Shown here piece by piece: positions 47,401 to 55,863 of a stretch of DNA of 64,000 nucleotides (position 1 is the stretch's first letter; every line of letters begins with the position of its first letter). Position numbers and translations under genes: made by a program. Source of the stretch: Argyresthia goedartella (taxonomy: Eukaryota > Arthropoda > Insecta > Lepidoptera > Argyresthiidae); the NCBI GenBank assembly GCA_949825045.1, contig OX463829.1, positions 5,828,001 to 5,892,000 of the forward strand, read 5' to 3'. Below the pieces are notes generated by a model. The model ran no database searches, was not told the DNA's origin, and worked only from the letters and a program-made list of their open reading frames with translations.

Positions 47401-50400
47401 CAGGTCGTCACATAAGACCCGCAAGTCCCTAATCATAAAAGTTATTTATTCAAGGATGGATGTAGGCTGGGGCCTAGAGCGGCAGATTTTAGAGAGTATA
47501 TAGTTCAACTTTTTCTTTTCGCCAGAAATGAAACGTAGGTATATCTTAGAGGACAATACCAGGAATCCAAATCAAAAAGAATCAGGTCTCTACACCGTAT
47601 CGGACCAAAGCTACTTGATGAAACATTGCTAATACTTAATTGGCAGGCGTTGCCAATTCTTCGATAGTTTTGGTTTACATTTATTCGTTGTGCCTCTGCC
47701 ACCCCGTATGTAAAATGCGTGACGCACTCTCTCTCTATCTATCTCTATCTCTACTATCTTATATCTCTACTATCGAGGAATTGGCAACGCCTGCCTATTA
47801 AGTATTAGCAATGTTTCATCAAGATTTCATTCTTTCTATAACACGCAAACCTGCGCATTCGAAGTTGCATATCTTGCGTGAAAAGCAAGTGTTAAACCCA
47901 CTAGAACACGGAGCTCTTCCTAATCCAAGACCAACAAAGGAAAAATTATATTTTTTGTAAAATATCACACATGGAGTAACGCCTGATAAATAATTATAGC
48001 AATATTTTAAACACTCTTTATCTTGGTTCTGATGTGTTTGGTAGACTTAGTTCTTTTTTATATTGATTTCTCATACAGTTCTCTAACATATGGCCTAGGT
48101 TTCATTTGTGGCCACAAAAAAAAACTATGCCAGCGATGTATGGCAAAAGTTGCATTGCCCTTTGGGGCCAATTTTTAATTTTTTTAAAGTTGCCTCCACG
48201 ATGTCGCCCTACTGGGCAAAGGCCACGCCATTTCGAGCCCATACATCCCCATCCGAAGCTGTACTGCCCCACGCCCCATTTTCTTATTTATATCTTCATA
48301 TTAATAGGTCATAATGTGCGACATCGCCACTGGATGATAGAGCACAAACCTAAGGCTTTGATAGAAGCATATTAAGAAATTTATATGATTGTGAGAGTTG
48401 AGAGAGGCGGCAAATTGGAATAGCCTACAGGCGACTAATGTCTAAATCCGCCACTGTATTTATTATAATACATGGCAAAAGCCAAGCGTGACGTGGGGCG
48501 AGGTCCTGGACAGCACCCCCGGGAGTGACGAAATCCACACGACACTAAAAGAGCCTTATTTGGGATTAAATATGTATAATGAATTAAAACCTCTGTTGAA
48601 AGTTTTACCTCCTTGTAGACTTGGCACTGAAAAAATATAAATAATAATAAATAATCCCCACCGTGGGACACAGGCCTTTATCCGGATACAAGTAAGAATC
48701 AGCCATACTCTTTCACTCTGGCGCAGTGGTGGTTGGTGGAGGGGTTTTACGACCTCTACTACCAAGTATTGAGAGTAGGCAGGACCTATAACAGCTTAAC
48801 GTGAAATCCAAAACACGGACCGTCCAATACTTGAGATAAATTAGTCATCTCATTGCTACATATGGTTAGCACCGGATTAAAACCTGCATCTCCAGCGTGA
48901 AAGCAACCGTGAAACCCACTTAATCATGGAGCTCTTTTTAATAAAAAATAATAAGCGATTAATTAAAACTCTCAAGAAGAATCTTATTACATACATAGAG
49001 TTCTCTCATTGTGCTACTTAGTTAGTGATAATAATTCAATACCTTTTTCCATGCTGGGGGTGGTACAGTTTCTTAGTAGTAATGTAACACAATGATGTTG
49101 ATATCAGAAATGGTCTGGAGGATAGGAGGAGGAATAGAGGATACTTTATACTACAACCATCATATTTAAAAAGTTGTGGAAAAAAACTGGAGTTAAATTT
49201 AACACTCACCATTTGAGAATGCCTGAGGTCTTCTGGTCTGACTTAGCAAGAACACCGATTCGGTATTTCTTCATTAACTCCCTGCAAAAGGAATAGTCTT
49301 CATTTTTGAAAAGAGACAACTTGGCAATGTGAAGCTTTCCTAATGAAGTAGCATTTTTAGCATACCTACTGACAATTCCATGCTACCTATTCAAAGAAGA
49401 TCCTAAGAGCCGGACATGGAAGTGCTATCGAGTAACAAATCAACATCGAAGACGTTAATTTCCAGGTTCTCCATTGAGAACTTTACCAAATTGTGATCTA
49501 TGAAATCCACTTGACACTGGCAAATTAAACTCAAAACATTCGACACGCCATTAAGAAAAGAAGAAGAATTTTTCTTTTTTCTACTGACTTGGCATCTTGG
49601 CTATGGCCAACATCATCGAAAGCCTGTGTGCTGTCTTGACCAGCCGCCTCTAGAAGGGTGTCTTCACCACCAGGATGCTGAAAACAAATATTGGATCGCA
49701 TCAGACCATGTTTCAAGAAGCAGTGGCAAACAAACACAAACTTTTTTTATTATTATATGGGCAATAATGGGCTAGGTACACATTTAATTACTTATTTTTA
49801 TGACGTAAGTAATACATTATGAACTAACGACCTAGGGAACTATATTTTTTTAACCCACAACCCATAAATTGTAAGTTTGCTGTGGCTGAGCGTTACAAAA
49901 TTCAAATTTGACGTTTCATCCCTTCCCTCTCCCCACACCCCACTCAAGCGAGACCGGTACTGTCTAATAGCATCACTCGTTAGAAGAAGCAAAACTGGAG
50001 TGTAGCGGAGCAAAGCGTAAACAAATAAAAACAAGATTTAATGATTAGAATAGTTTTTTTTTGGGTGGCTGCGCTGCAGTTAGCTAATTTTTTTAAAAAT
50101 TCATTATTTATTTCTCAAAAACTACATATTTTCTCGCAAAAAAACTACACTAGAGGGACAGGGAAGCTTACCCCTACCCCTCCTACCAACTCCCCTCTCC
50201 AAATTAAGGTGAAAGCACGGTTAGCCACGGCAAACGTGAAATGAACGGGTAGGTAGTACCTAGACTTTCTGTTGCAGAGAGGAGAGGAAGATGCAAAAAA
50301 TATTGGAGGAAGTACCTTGTACAAGTTCTAGGGTTGGAGTGTAGATAAGGGGGCGCCAAGGAACGCCCCCTTATCGACACTCTGACCGCAATAACTAACC

Positions 50401-50507
50401 TCATCTAGAAATTGTGTTACATCGTAAACTTTGTTATGTATGACCATCCAAACACTATTCTTCTTGTTATGTTTGCTGACCTCAGATAGGGTAATTTCTT
50501 TAGACAT
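32421..50507 (-). CDS. Cyt-b5: Cytochrome b5, 4 exons, 115 aa
   Basis: Four minus-strand exons with matching phases encode a microsomal-type cytochrome b5, the small haem protein that passes electrons to desaturases and P450s at the ER surface. Residues 1-36 include [10 protein letters not shown]. The haem ligands are His37 in HPGGED and His61 in [19 protein letters not shown] closes the haem fold, a short linker follows, and residues ~95-111 ([16 protein letters not shown]) form the C-terminal membrane anchor before KFAGQK. It is slightly shorter than typical insect b5 (120-134 aa), mainly in the linker. Intron 3 is 16.7 kb and holds THAP and unknown exons plus many repeats. The gene converges with ALP. 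Coordinates span introns. Confidence 0.93.
32934..33088 (+). repeat. MITE family H, copy 1
   Basis: The ends are ATTCTTAGAAGAAGCATTTA and the inverse of AATGCGACTTCTAAGAATTG. It shares CCTTCCTTTTCTAAGCGAAA with 39318-39510 and 50768-50845. Confidence 0.62.
33089..33889. other. Cytochrome b5 intron 3, unassigned
   Basis: No gene or named repeat recognised. Confidence 0.35.
33890..34110 (+). pseudogene. LINE remnant: C-terminal tail
   Basis: It reads [20 protein letters not shown], then [16 protein letters not shown] and FYSVNEYL. This matches the end of non-LTR reverse-transcriptase ORFs that finish with an FKxKLK-LL...FYSVxEFL pattern. It ends with TAA near 34105. No polymerase core is present. 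Confidence 0.55.
34298..34790 (+). pseudogene. LINE remnant: region downstream of RT core
   Basis: It contains [39 protein letters not shown] and [12 protein letters not shown], with stops. This corresponds to the post-catalytic region of a non-LTR element. It may belong to the same old insertion as 33890-34110, out of order. Confidence 0.5.
35083..35490 (+). pseudogene. LINE remnant: RTE/endonuclease-RT C-terminus
   Basis: It reads [25 protein letters not shown], then [35 protein letters not shown] and GRPRRRWPD. It ends [11 protein letters not shown]. This is the common C-terminal end of RTE-like and craniofacial-development-protein-2-like ORFs in arthropods. A frameshift lies near 35190. 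Confidence 0.7.
35578..35690 (+). repeat. Local direct and inverted repeats
   Basis: TAAGTGAAATTCACTCATTA occurs twice, 72 bp apart. The intervening segment is a palindrome around ATTAATACTATTAAGTG. They lie in the 3' tail of the preceding LINE remnant. Confidence 0.55.
36757..36872 (+). repeat. MITE family G, copy 3
   Basis: CCGTATTACTACAAAAAATA to GGGAGTTTATGTTTTTGTGG. The outer 15 bp are inverted repeats of each other. Best-preserved copy of the family. Confidence 0.6.
37862..38025 (+). repeat. MITE family I, copy 1
   Basis: GATTTGATCAGAGCAACGTT on the left and its inverse AACGTTGCTCTGATCAAATC on the right are perfect 20-bp arms. GGACAAC and ATGTCC lie at the outer ends. Other copies are at 52690, 53459 and 53754. 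Confidence 0.72.
38523..38602 (-). CDS. THAP-domain first exon
   Basis: ATG at 38602 opens [20 protein letters not shown] and then RGVTYHL, followed by a perfect GTAAGT donor. MPxCA-xxC-KNR and the GVxYH end are the first half of the C2CH THAP zinc finger, a sequence-specific DNA-binding domain found in host regulators and in P-element-like transposases. The second half (WCEA and C-terminal Cys/His) must be on another exon, which I could not find. The exon lies between ~130-bp inverted repeats, suggesting a transposon origin, though a host gene cannot be excluded. Confidence 0.7.
39318..39510 (+). repeat. MITE family H, copy 2
   Basis: GTGGAGCCATTCTTAGAAG on the left and a diverged inverse (CTACTTCTAAGTGTAGCCAT) on the right, with the shared purine/pyrimidine core. 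It is longer than copy 1. Confidence 0.6.
39670..39897 (+). repeat. MITE family F, copy 3
   Basis: The terminal TTCACATCAATAATACTGAT is partly duplicated inside the left end. The core GGGGCGATCGAAGCGAAGCC is present and the right end is GAAAATCAGTATTTTTAATG. Confidence 0.62.
40447..40614 (-). CDS. Candidate first coding exon, unknown gene
   Basis: ATG at 40614 begins [20 protein letters not shown]. The frame continues through [18 protein letters not shown] and [14 protein letters not shown] to a strong GTAAGT donor at 40446 (56 codons, phase 0). The balanced, non-repetitive composition and good donor suggest a real exon. I do not recognise the protein. The following exon should lie at lower coordinates within cytochrome b5 intron 3, but was not identified. 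Confidence 0.42.
40930..42228. mobile_element. 1.3-kb TA-flanked element with 25-bp perfect TIRs
   Basis: It starts GAGGAAAGGAAGCATATTTG and ends with the exact inverse, each flanked by TA. The 1299-bp length, TA duplication and short TIRs fit a Tc1/mariner/pogo-type transposon. The interior is AT-rich and no transposase motif survives. A 'palindromic pair of repeats' explanation is less likely given the TA flanks. Confidence 0.6.
42430..42772. repeat. Fold-back element with ~70-bp arms
   Basis: The left arm has TCAATGATTCTGTGGAAAAT and AACGCTCTTAATTTTGACGC. The right arm is its inverse (GCATCAAAATTAAGAGCGTT and CCACAGAATCATTGATG). The spacer is ~190 bp of AT-rich DNA. Confidence 0.65.
42773..43576. 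other. Cytochrome b5 intron 3, unassigned
   Basis: No gene or shared repeat recognised. A short open frame at 42919-43170 has no known motif. Confidence 0.35.
43577..44062 (-). repeat. Composite inverted-repeat element, family A, copy 6
   Basis: Opposite orientation to the other five. It starts TTTATCTACACACGTATCAT and ends CACATAAACTACTA. It has the duplicated core (ATTTCGAACGCCGACGCCCG twice) and the full CTCGAG palindrome with the AACTCGCCTTCGGCTCGTTT centre. Confidence 0.75.
44098..44275 (+). repeat. SINE family B, body and tail
   Basis: AAAACATCGTGAGGAAACC to GGCGTGACGCTATG matches the 14388 copy without its tRNA-like head. Confidence 0.65.
46110..46235 (+). repeat. Uninterrupted copy of the repeat split at 4600/6079
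   Basis: AACCACATATAAATTGTTTA to TTTTGAATGCAATTCCGC runs without a break, while the same two ends are separated by 1.4 kb of retroelement at 4698-6078. It therefore represents the pre-insertion arrangement. Confidence 0.6.
46546..46951 (-). repeat. Interspersed repeat family E, copy 2
   Basis: Near-identical inverse of 23631-24037, with a shorter (CCGT)n tract. The high identity suggests recent spread. Confidence 0.72.
47345..47400 (-). repeat. SINE family D, fragment
   Basis: CATTGCTTCTGGCCCCACAC matches the family D end. The rest has decayed. Confidence 0.45.
47614..47823. repeat. Fold-back: 54-bp near-perfect inverted repeat around a SINE tail
   Basis: The arms 47614-47668 and 47770-47823 share CTTGATGAAACATTGCTAAT and GGCAGGCGTTGCCAATTC in inverse orientation, with about three mismatches. 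The loop holds a SINE family B tail (GTGCCTCTGCCACCCCGTAT) and a CT-rich microsatellite. Confidence 0.72.
47850..47925 (-). repeat. SINE family B, head
   Basis: On the minus strand it reads GAGCTCCGTGTTCTAGTGGG, then a B-box-like AACTTCGAATG. It is detached from any body sequence. Confidence 0.45.
48001..48644. other. Cytochrome b5 intron 3, repeat-like text
   Basis: Around 48195-48240 the phrase CGCCCTACTGGGCAAAGGCC resembles a common lepidopteran interspersed repeat. No gene is seen. Confidence 0.3.
48645..48745 (+). repeat. SINE-like family C, copy 1
   Basis: TCCCCACCGTGGGACACAGG, CCTTTATCCGGATACAAGTA and GTGGTGGTTGGTGGAG match 51120-51227. Confidence 0.55.
48866..48935 (-). repeat. SINE family B, head
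   Basis: On the minus strand AGCTCCATGATTAAGTGGG and GAGATGCAGGTTTTAATCCG correspond to the A- and B-box parts of the 14388 copy. Confidence 0.5.
49210..49281 (-). CDS. Cyt-b5: Cytochrome b5 exon 3
   Basis: It follows CTTTTGCAG. It completes Lys66, encodes [17 protein letters not shown] and a short linker, and ends in phase 2 at GTGAGT. Confidence 0.92.
49589..49677 (-). CDS. Cyt-b5: Cytochrome b5 exon 2: haem-binding core
   Basis: It follows TTTGTTTTCAG and encodes [13 protein letters not shown] and [10 protein letters not shown], with both haem histidines. It ends in phase 2 at GTCAGT. Confidence 0.95.
50339..50380. repeat. GC-rich hairpin in cytochrome b5 intron 1
   Basis: GTGTAGATAAGGGGGCG and its inverse with one mismatch are separated by 8 nt. 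It lies ~20 bp downstream of the exon 1 donor on the gene's strand. Confidence 0.55.
50400..50507 (-). CDS. Cyt-b5: Cytochrome b5 exon 1
   Basis: Starts at ATG 50507 ([16 protein letters not shown]), then [19 protein letters not shown]. It ends in phase 0 at donor GTTAGT. Exon 2 follows in phase. Confidence 0.92.
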
Positions 50508-50595
50508 TTTACACCACTATAAATATTGCAGAACTATGAATTTTTCAGCTATTAGAAGTTTTCGATCGTGTAATTTAGTCCGATGCAAACCAAGC

Positions 50596-50620
50596 GGTTG
50601 GTCTCGGTCCAAGACCAACC
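50596..50620. repeat. 9-bp inverted repeat upstream of cytochrome b5
   Basis: GGTTGGTCT, a 7-nt spacer, AGACCAACC. It lies ~90 bp upstream of the start codon, so a binding site is possible but unproven. Confidence 0.35.
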
Positions 50621-50767
50621 AAAAAAATGTAGAGAAACATGAAAACAAACTGAAACGTCAACAACAAAATGTCAAAAACCACTTCGATCGAATAATGTTA
50701 CCAGCTTTAAAAATAACATTTTGCGTAAACGACGGAAATGTCAAGTAAAAAGTCGCAATTGATATCA

Positions 50768-50845
50768 AAATAGTAGGGAAGCTATGCGTCACTCAGTCAC
50801 CCTTCCTTTTCTAACCGAAACAAGGAGAAGGAGACTGAAGTATGC
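50768..50845 (+). repeat. MITE family H, partial copy 3
   Basis: TAGTAGGGAAGCTATGCGTC and CCTTCCTTTTCTAACCGAAA match the family core. Terminal arms are missing. Confidence 0.5.
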
Positions 50846-50949
50846 TCTGACCTGTAGACAGATAATAGGTTCTCTGACCCGTAGACAGAGAATACTCTGA
50901 CCCGTAGACAGAGAATACTCTGACCCGTAGACAGAGAATACTCTGACCG
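50845..50949 (+). repeat. 23-bp tandem repeat, ~4 copies
   Basis: The unit ACTCTGACCCGTAGACAGAGAAT is repeated with only the first copy diverged. Confidence 0.85.
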
Positions 50950-51119
50950 TACTATTGACAGACAACAAACAAACGGTAAGTAATTAGGTTGCTTATCAAT
51001 GCTTTCCGAAAACTGTTTATTCTGATGGAAAATATGAAGGTTACCAGGCCTGTCTTCGTATCCAGTTTAAATCAACAGGTTTTACAACTTTTCAGCATAT
51101 AAAATATAATAAAATAAAT

Positions 51120-51227
51120 GTAGCCCATTAATGTCCCCACCGAGGGGCACAGGCCTTTACTCGAATACGAGTAAGAAAAGCCATAGTCCACCACGCTGGC
51201 TCAGTGCGGGTTGGTGGAGTATATATT
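51120..51227 (+). repeat. SINE-like family C, copy 2
   Basis: TCCCCACCGAGGGGCACAGG, TACTCGAATACGAGTAAG and GCGGGTTGGTGGAG, as at 48645. Confidence 0.58.
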
Positions 51228-51671
51228 ATGAGTGTCAGTAGGGTAAGATTGGGGCAGCTAGATCACCCCAATCTTACTGAGGCACTGCACAGACTCTGGT
51301 ATGCCCCGCCTGCTTACAGAAAAATCTAATATGATCTGATTGTCTAGCAGCCTCCCAATAGTATTTCATTTTTTATCGCCGTCCGCAAGAACGCTTACGA
51401 TCCGGCGCACCGTCATTTCATACCGGCACGCGTCTATCGATGATAGTGTATCTCTGTCTATCTGTCGAACATATCATTTTAAGTGTGGTCCGCTCTGTTG
51501 CTATGTATGATGGTAGCTAGAGCTTCAATGAGTTCACGCATATGTATTGATACTGATACTTCTCAACCTACTAGCTCACCCTTTTAAACAACAGTGATTA
51601 AATATCGATTTTTAATTACATACGGATGACTTGATACTGCATGACGGTAAGTAAGCGACATAGTGAGCCTT

Positions 51672-51768
51672 ACCGCAAATAATAAACTCCCATTCAATAT
51701 TGGGTTAGAAACAATAATGGGGTTTGAGGTTAAACGGTGTTTAATATTTTTGTGGTAACGCAGAGTAT
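51672..51768 (+). repeat. MITE family G, copy 4
   Basis: CCGCAAATAATAAACTCCCA to TTTTTGTGGTAACGC, with GGTTTGAGGTTAAACGG inside; diverged. Confidence 0.48.
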
Positions 51769-51853
51769 GTTTACAGCCCTACTTGTGTACCATCGGTGGA
51801 GGCATACCGTATAACTGCACATCGCACACTGGTGTCACAGTGATTATAGCTTG

Positions 51854-52175
51854 TTTCAGATAAATTGAGATAATTTTTTTCTCAATTTATCTGAAACATG
51901 CGATAGTAGGTCGCAGCCTAAGAAAAAAAATCCTCAGGTCATGGTTGTTTACATGTTGTGACGTCGCTATTTTTTATTCCCACGACACAGGGTATCCTAG
52001 TGTGAGGCCAGAAGCAATGTATGTGCTTCAATTTATCTGAAACATGCGATAGTAGGTCGCAGCCTAAGAAAAAAACCCCAGGTCGTGGTTGTTTACATGT
52101 TTGAGACCTCGCTATTTTTTTATTCCCGCGACACAGGGTATCCTAGTGTGGGGCCAGAAGAAGTGTATGTGCTTG
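51854..52175. repeat. 17-bp hairpin followed by a 146-bp tandem duplication
   Basis: A perfect stem TTTCAGATAAATTGAGA / TCTCAATTTATCTGAAA (9-nt loop) is at 51854-51896. From 51882 a ~146-bp segment is repeated once from 52028. Each copy holds ATCTGAAACATGCGATAGTA and a SINE family D tail (ACACAGGGTATCCTAGTGTG). Confidence 0.8.
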
Positions 52176-52689
52176 TATGTAAATGTTAAATACTGTGAGA
52201 AGAATAAATCATTATTCGGTGCATCGGAACAGTGCGAACATGATATGTGGTGACGTATATGGAAAGCTGCGACATTCCGTTGTCCATATGGAGAGATGTG
52301 TTATCTTGGACACAGTGGTACAGACGGCGCCATGTTTTTGTGGACCTGAGCAAAGCGGTGACTTTCTTTCTTGCATATCGTAAGGGTGGGTGGGTGAGTG
52401 AGAGAGAGGTAGCACTCGCTCGCCAGAGATAAAGAAACTTGGCGCGAACTTTACTATCAGATTTTCTATTTTTAAAAGTAATAGGCTGTCAATAAAATTA
52501 ATTAATAGAGGGAAAGGTGGTAATGTGGCCCCTGCAGGTATATGGACCTTAAATATTTATAATTTATTTTATCCCACTGCGGGGCAAATTATAAATGTTT
52601 AAAATATACATATAAGGGAAGATCTTAGCCAAATAAAACAACAAGGTTGGTTGGGTATTAAAAAAGAGATAGATTATATTAAAACCTGA

Positions 52690-52770
52690 TTTGTATGGAG
52701 AATTGAAAAATAAAGTTCCTTTTACCAAATCGGTTTATACTAAAAGTTGTTCAAAATTATGTCAATAACA
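52690..52770 (+). repeat. MITE family I, partial copy
   Basis: CAAATCGGTTTATACTAAAA and GTTGTTCAAAATTATGTC match the right arm of the family. Confidence 0.45.
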
Positions 52771-53281
52771 ACCCTAAAATATAACTACACCTTTCTGCCA
52801 CACCCTGTATAAGGCAAGGAATCTTTTTATAATGGTTTTCTACATAACTGGCTATGTAGAATAAAATAAGAAGACCTTAATTTAGCGCTGCCTCATACGC
52901 AAGTACTTTAACACTGCCTTAAACGATTTTGTCTCGTCTTACTAGGACTGTTAGGCGCCACTTGACGAAGCATTTCTATAAAGAAATATTGGGACTCATT
53001 CACACTTACGCTGTCGTTTGAAATTAGTAAAGGCTTTATGAACATATTACTTATGGTTCAAATTTGTGTATCATTATCACCTCTAAAAAATAATATTACA
53101 ATATTTCTTGATGGATTTCTCAATGTGAACACAGTCTAAGAATGGAGGCGTATATATTTGAGCTAAAGTTTGTGACTCATTTCGTGAAAAGAGTGAAGTG
53201 AAGTGAAGTGGTAATCGTTGCAGTTTGCTGTGCTCGTTGCAAGTTTCAAGTACTACAATACCTTCTTAATCCTGCAGCATC

Positions 53282-53283
53282 AT
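53282..53283 (+). CDS. Unknown gene, exon 1 coding end (AT of the split ATG)
   Basis: Only two coding bases. The preceding leader extends to at least ~53220 and contains TTTGCTGTGCTCGTTGC. The GTAAGTATG donor is strong. Confidence 0.5.
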
Positions 53284-55004
53284 GTAAGTATGTATGCACC
53301 AAATACTTTCTAACCTTCCTAGTTATTTCTTCATTAGCGTCTTAAGAGGGGTGATAACCCTTGATTGGGCCTGAGCTTGCAAAAAATTTCGTTGGTTTTG
53401 GAATGTACAGAGTGTTTGAGAGTATGGAGCGACAATTTTTTTTGCGGAGTAGTGGAGATCATTCTGAACAAGTTTCACTATAAAAGCGATTTGATCAGAG
53501 CAACTTTTTTTTTTGACATCGCAATACATTTTGGCCGAGCGGATATTGGATGATGTGTATAGAGAAGTGAAAAATAAAGATGCTCTGTTCAAATCGGTTT
53601 TATAGTGAAAGTTGTTCAGAATGATGTCCCTAACTCCCGAAAAGGTTTTGTCGCTCCATACTCCAAAAACCTGGTATTACCAAGCCAAAGGGTTAAAAAT
53701 TTGGTAGGAATATTTTTCCTTGCTATATTAAGGGTTAAAATAACATATTTTATTGTTTTGAGATGATTTGTATAGAGAAATTTAAAATAAAGTTGCTCTG
53801 TTCAAATCGGTTTGATAGTGAATATTGTTCAAAATGATGTCCCTAACTCCTCAAAATGTTTTTTGCCCCATACTTCAAACAACTGGTTTTACCAAGCCAT
53901 GGGGGGGGTAAAGATTTGGTGGGAATATTTTCCCTGCCTTATTAAGGGTTATTATTAGAAACATAATTTTATTGTTTTCAGGCCTGGCTGGTCACAAAAT
54001 AAGTTTTGGGCGGACGAGGTTGCTGACAACGTCAGCATTTGGTCGGCGCCTCCTGCAACATCATCAGCTCCGCAGTCGCCGCGGAAAGCGGAACCGTCAA
54101 CGTCCAAGAAGCCGGGCGAAAAAAAGAAAACCGAGGCCCCCAAGAAGCGCAGAAGCAAGAAGACCTCGATGCAGGTCCCGCAGCTGGAACTTGCAAGCTC
54201 CGAGTCCGATGAGGAGTTACCACCATCGCAGGCAATCAAACGAAAACGTCCAACATCAGAGGTAGGCGATTATATTTGCTATCCATATCCATCCTCTGTC
54301 CACCCTTCATGCATCCGCAGTATTCAATTGGTTCAACAGTCTCAGTTTTTCAGCCGCAGTTTTGTAAGATGTGGCTCCGCTCCATCTTAGAAAGGTATAG
54401 TAAGCTAGATATTGCGGTCCTAAACACACACTAAAAAACAAACCCAATAGCTAACAAACAAACAAGATACGAACTTCTTTCCAAATGTGTCTATCCTGTC
54501 GCTGATAAGTCGTAGCGCCAGAGATCTCGTAACGCATGTACTTTTGTGATTGTGACGCGGAGCGGCGTAACAAGAGTGGGGCGTAGCACGCGTGGTGTAG
54601 CAAGCAAAGCTATTTATTTGCATTACAGTATAAAAAGCGTTAAATAGTATTACAATTTGTAAATATTTTTTTATATTTCTCAGGTGGAGCCAGCACATCA
54701 AAACTTGAAGCCTGTGAGAGCAGCCAACCTGCGCAGCTTTCTATCCCAGCTAGAAGCGCATGGCTTCACAACTCAGCGTGATCCAACTCGCATCGGTCAA
54801 TACTACTTCGAGCTACGCGTCTACAACATCTCTGAGGTAGAACGCGAGCCAAGTGAAGATCGCTGGAAACGCGCGCTGGTTACACTTAAACTAGCCGCTG
54901 ATACTGATACAGAAATCTGGCGTACCGTTTCACGAGTGATACAGGCAGGAAAGGATGAATTTTCTAACATACAGCCTATTATGTACCCACATAACCCATT
55001 GTAG
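53282..55004 (+). CDS. Unknown 200-aa lysine-rich protein, start codon split by an intron
   Basis: The first exon ends ...CATCAT before a perfect GTAAGT donor. Exon 2 begins with G after TTGTTTTCAG, so AT|G forms the start codon. The protein reads MPGWSQNKFWADEVADNVSI, then a Pro/Ser/Lys-rich segment with basic clusters (EKKKTEAPKKRRSKK; KRKRP) that look like nuclear-localisation signals. Acidic ESDEE separates them. Exon 3 supplies a ~100-residue folded-looking domain (RSFLSQLEAHGF, GQYYFELRVYNISEVE, RALVTLKLAADTDTEIW). All splice phases agree and AATAAA follows the stop by 38 bp. I do not recognise the family. Function cannot be assigned; a DNA- or RNA-associated nuclear role is only suggested by composition. 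Confidence 0.65.
53459..53850 (+). repeat. MITE family I: one full and one partial copy in the unknown gene's intron 1
   Basis: A full copy (53459-53624) has ATTTGATCAGAGCAACTTTT and the inverse GCTCTGTTCAAATCGGTTTT. A second right half is at 53754-53850. The two right halves and their flanks (ATGATGTCCCTAACTCC, AAGCCA-GGG) are similar, so a local tandem duplication is likely. Confidence 0.65.
53982..54261 (+). CDS. Unknown gene, exon 2
   Basis: It starts with the G of the split ATG. It encodes residues 2-94, the basic disordered part, and ends in phase 0 at GTAGGC. Confidence 0.65.
54684..55004 (+). CDS. Unknown gene, exon 3
   Basis: It follows ATATTTCTCAG and encodes residues 95-200, VEPAHQNLKPVRAANLRSFL to the end YPHNPL, then TAG. 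Confidence 0.7.
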   Translation: MEPAHQNLKPVRAANLRSFLSQLEAHGFTTQRDPTRIGQYYFELRVYNISEVEREPSEDRWKRALVTLKLAADTDTEIWRTVSRVIQAGKDEFSNIQPIMYPHNPL

Positions 55005-55042
55005 GCCTAAGATTATGTAACCACCCTATTGTAACCATTAAT

Positions 55043-55048
55043 AATAAA
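55043..55048 (+). promoter_or_regulatory. Polyadenylation signal of the unknown gene
   Basis: AATAAA 38 bp after the TAG stop at 55004. Confidence 0.55.
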
Positions 55049-55184
55049 ATATAATCATCTATTTACCTACTCTTTTATAATGTTATGTTTTTGTTGTTAA
55101 GTGCCCATTTAATGGATTATTGTAAACATCGTAAGAATAAAATTGTATTTTTCTTCTTATTGCAGTGTTTTTCCTTACAGCTAA

Positions 55185-55265
55185 TGGCATAAATCAGTTA
55201 AATGACACAAATAGCATAAATCAGTAAAATGACACAAATGGCATAAATCAGTCAAATGAAATAAA
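55185..55265 (+). repeat. 27-bp tandem repeat, 3 copies
   Basis: GCATAAATCAGTAAAATGAC with ACAAAT is repeated three times with small differences. Confidence 0.8.
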
Positions 55266-55385
55266 TGTTACAACCAGTGAAAAACAATTGTAATTTCCTG
55301 ATTAAGTAACTAAAGTAGTTAGTTAAAAGTAAATAGGTTCATACGTTAATAATTGCCACATTACTTAAAAAAAAAAAAAAAAAAC

Positions 55386-55863
55386 ATGAAGGTTTGCAAG
55401 GAGTGTGATATTTATTTTTCTCATTTAGCGTCACATAAAGATCTAACTTACATAAATCTAACTGTTTGATTCAGTCACAATTCCCCAATGTACAAGTAAT
55501 TTCTAGCGCGTTTAGCTATCCCGAATCATTAGCTATCGAGTCAATCCTATGACCGCAGAATTTAACGCAGATTTTTTTTTGAGAAGCATAGCTGCCACAG
55601 TTCTCCAACTTGTCAACGATTCTTTACACAAGTTTAAGGCTTTGAAAGTTAACTTTGAGCTCTTTGCATCTTATGTATTACCGAAAGATGAGCGAAAATC
55701 AATGAAGTCGTTTAACACACAATTCTGTGTAGTATTCCAAAATACAGTTTTACCATCGTTTTATGAGCAATGCATAGATACACTCATGACCAAATGTTCA
55801 GAGTTTGAACTTTCAGAATCAAGTTGTTAAATACCAATCAATATAACCCTTTGAGAGCAGGAA
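55386..55863 (+). pseudogene. Family-B DNA polymerase element: N-terminal part (inverted away from the rest)
   Basis: It begins MKVCKECDIYFSHLASHK, a CxxC-H-H zinc-finger-like start. After stops and frameshifts it reads VNDSLHKFKALKVNFELFA and FNTQFCVVFQ, with the MTKCSEFE block. This layout is that of the N-terminal region of large viral-type PolB proteins in insect genomes, as I recall it. The frame is cut at the TTGAGAGCAGGAA microhomology at 55851. The matching downstream part lies on the opposite strand at 57312-60142. Confidence 0.68.

Noticed and set aside
50845..50949. CRISPR-like regular repeats
   Set aside because: Direct 23-bp tandem units without spacers in a eukaryotic intergenic region; an ordinary minisatellite.
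52183..52440. Overlapping 60-67-codon frames on both strands
   Set aside because: No motif, mutual overlap and no supporting splice partners.
53972..54265. 97-codon frame starting MFSGLAGHKISFG
   Set aside because: An alternative frame of the unknown gene's exon 2, very arginine-rich. The chosen frame fits splice phases and continues into exon 3.
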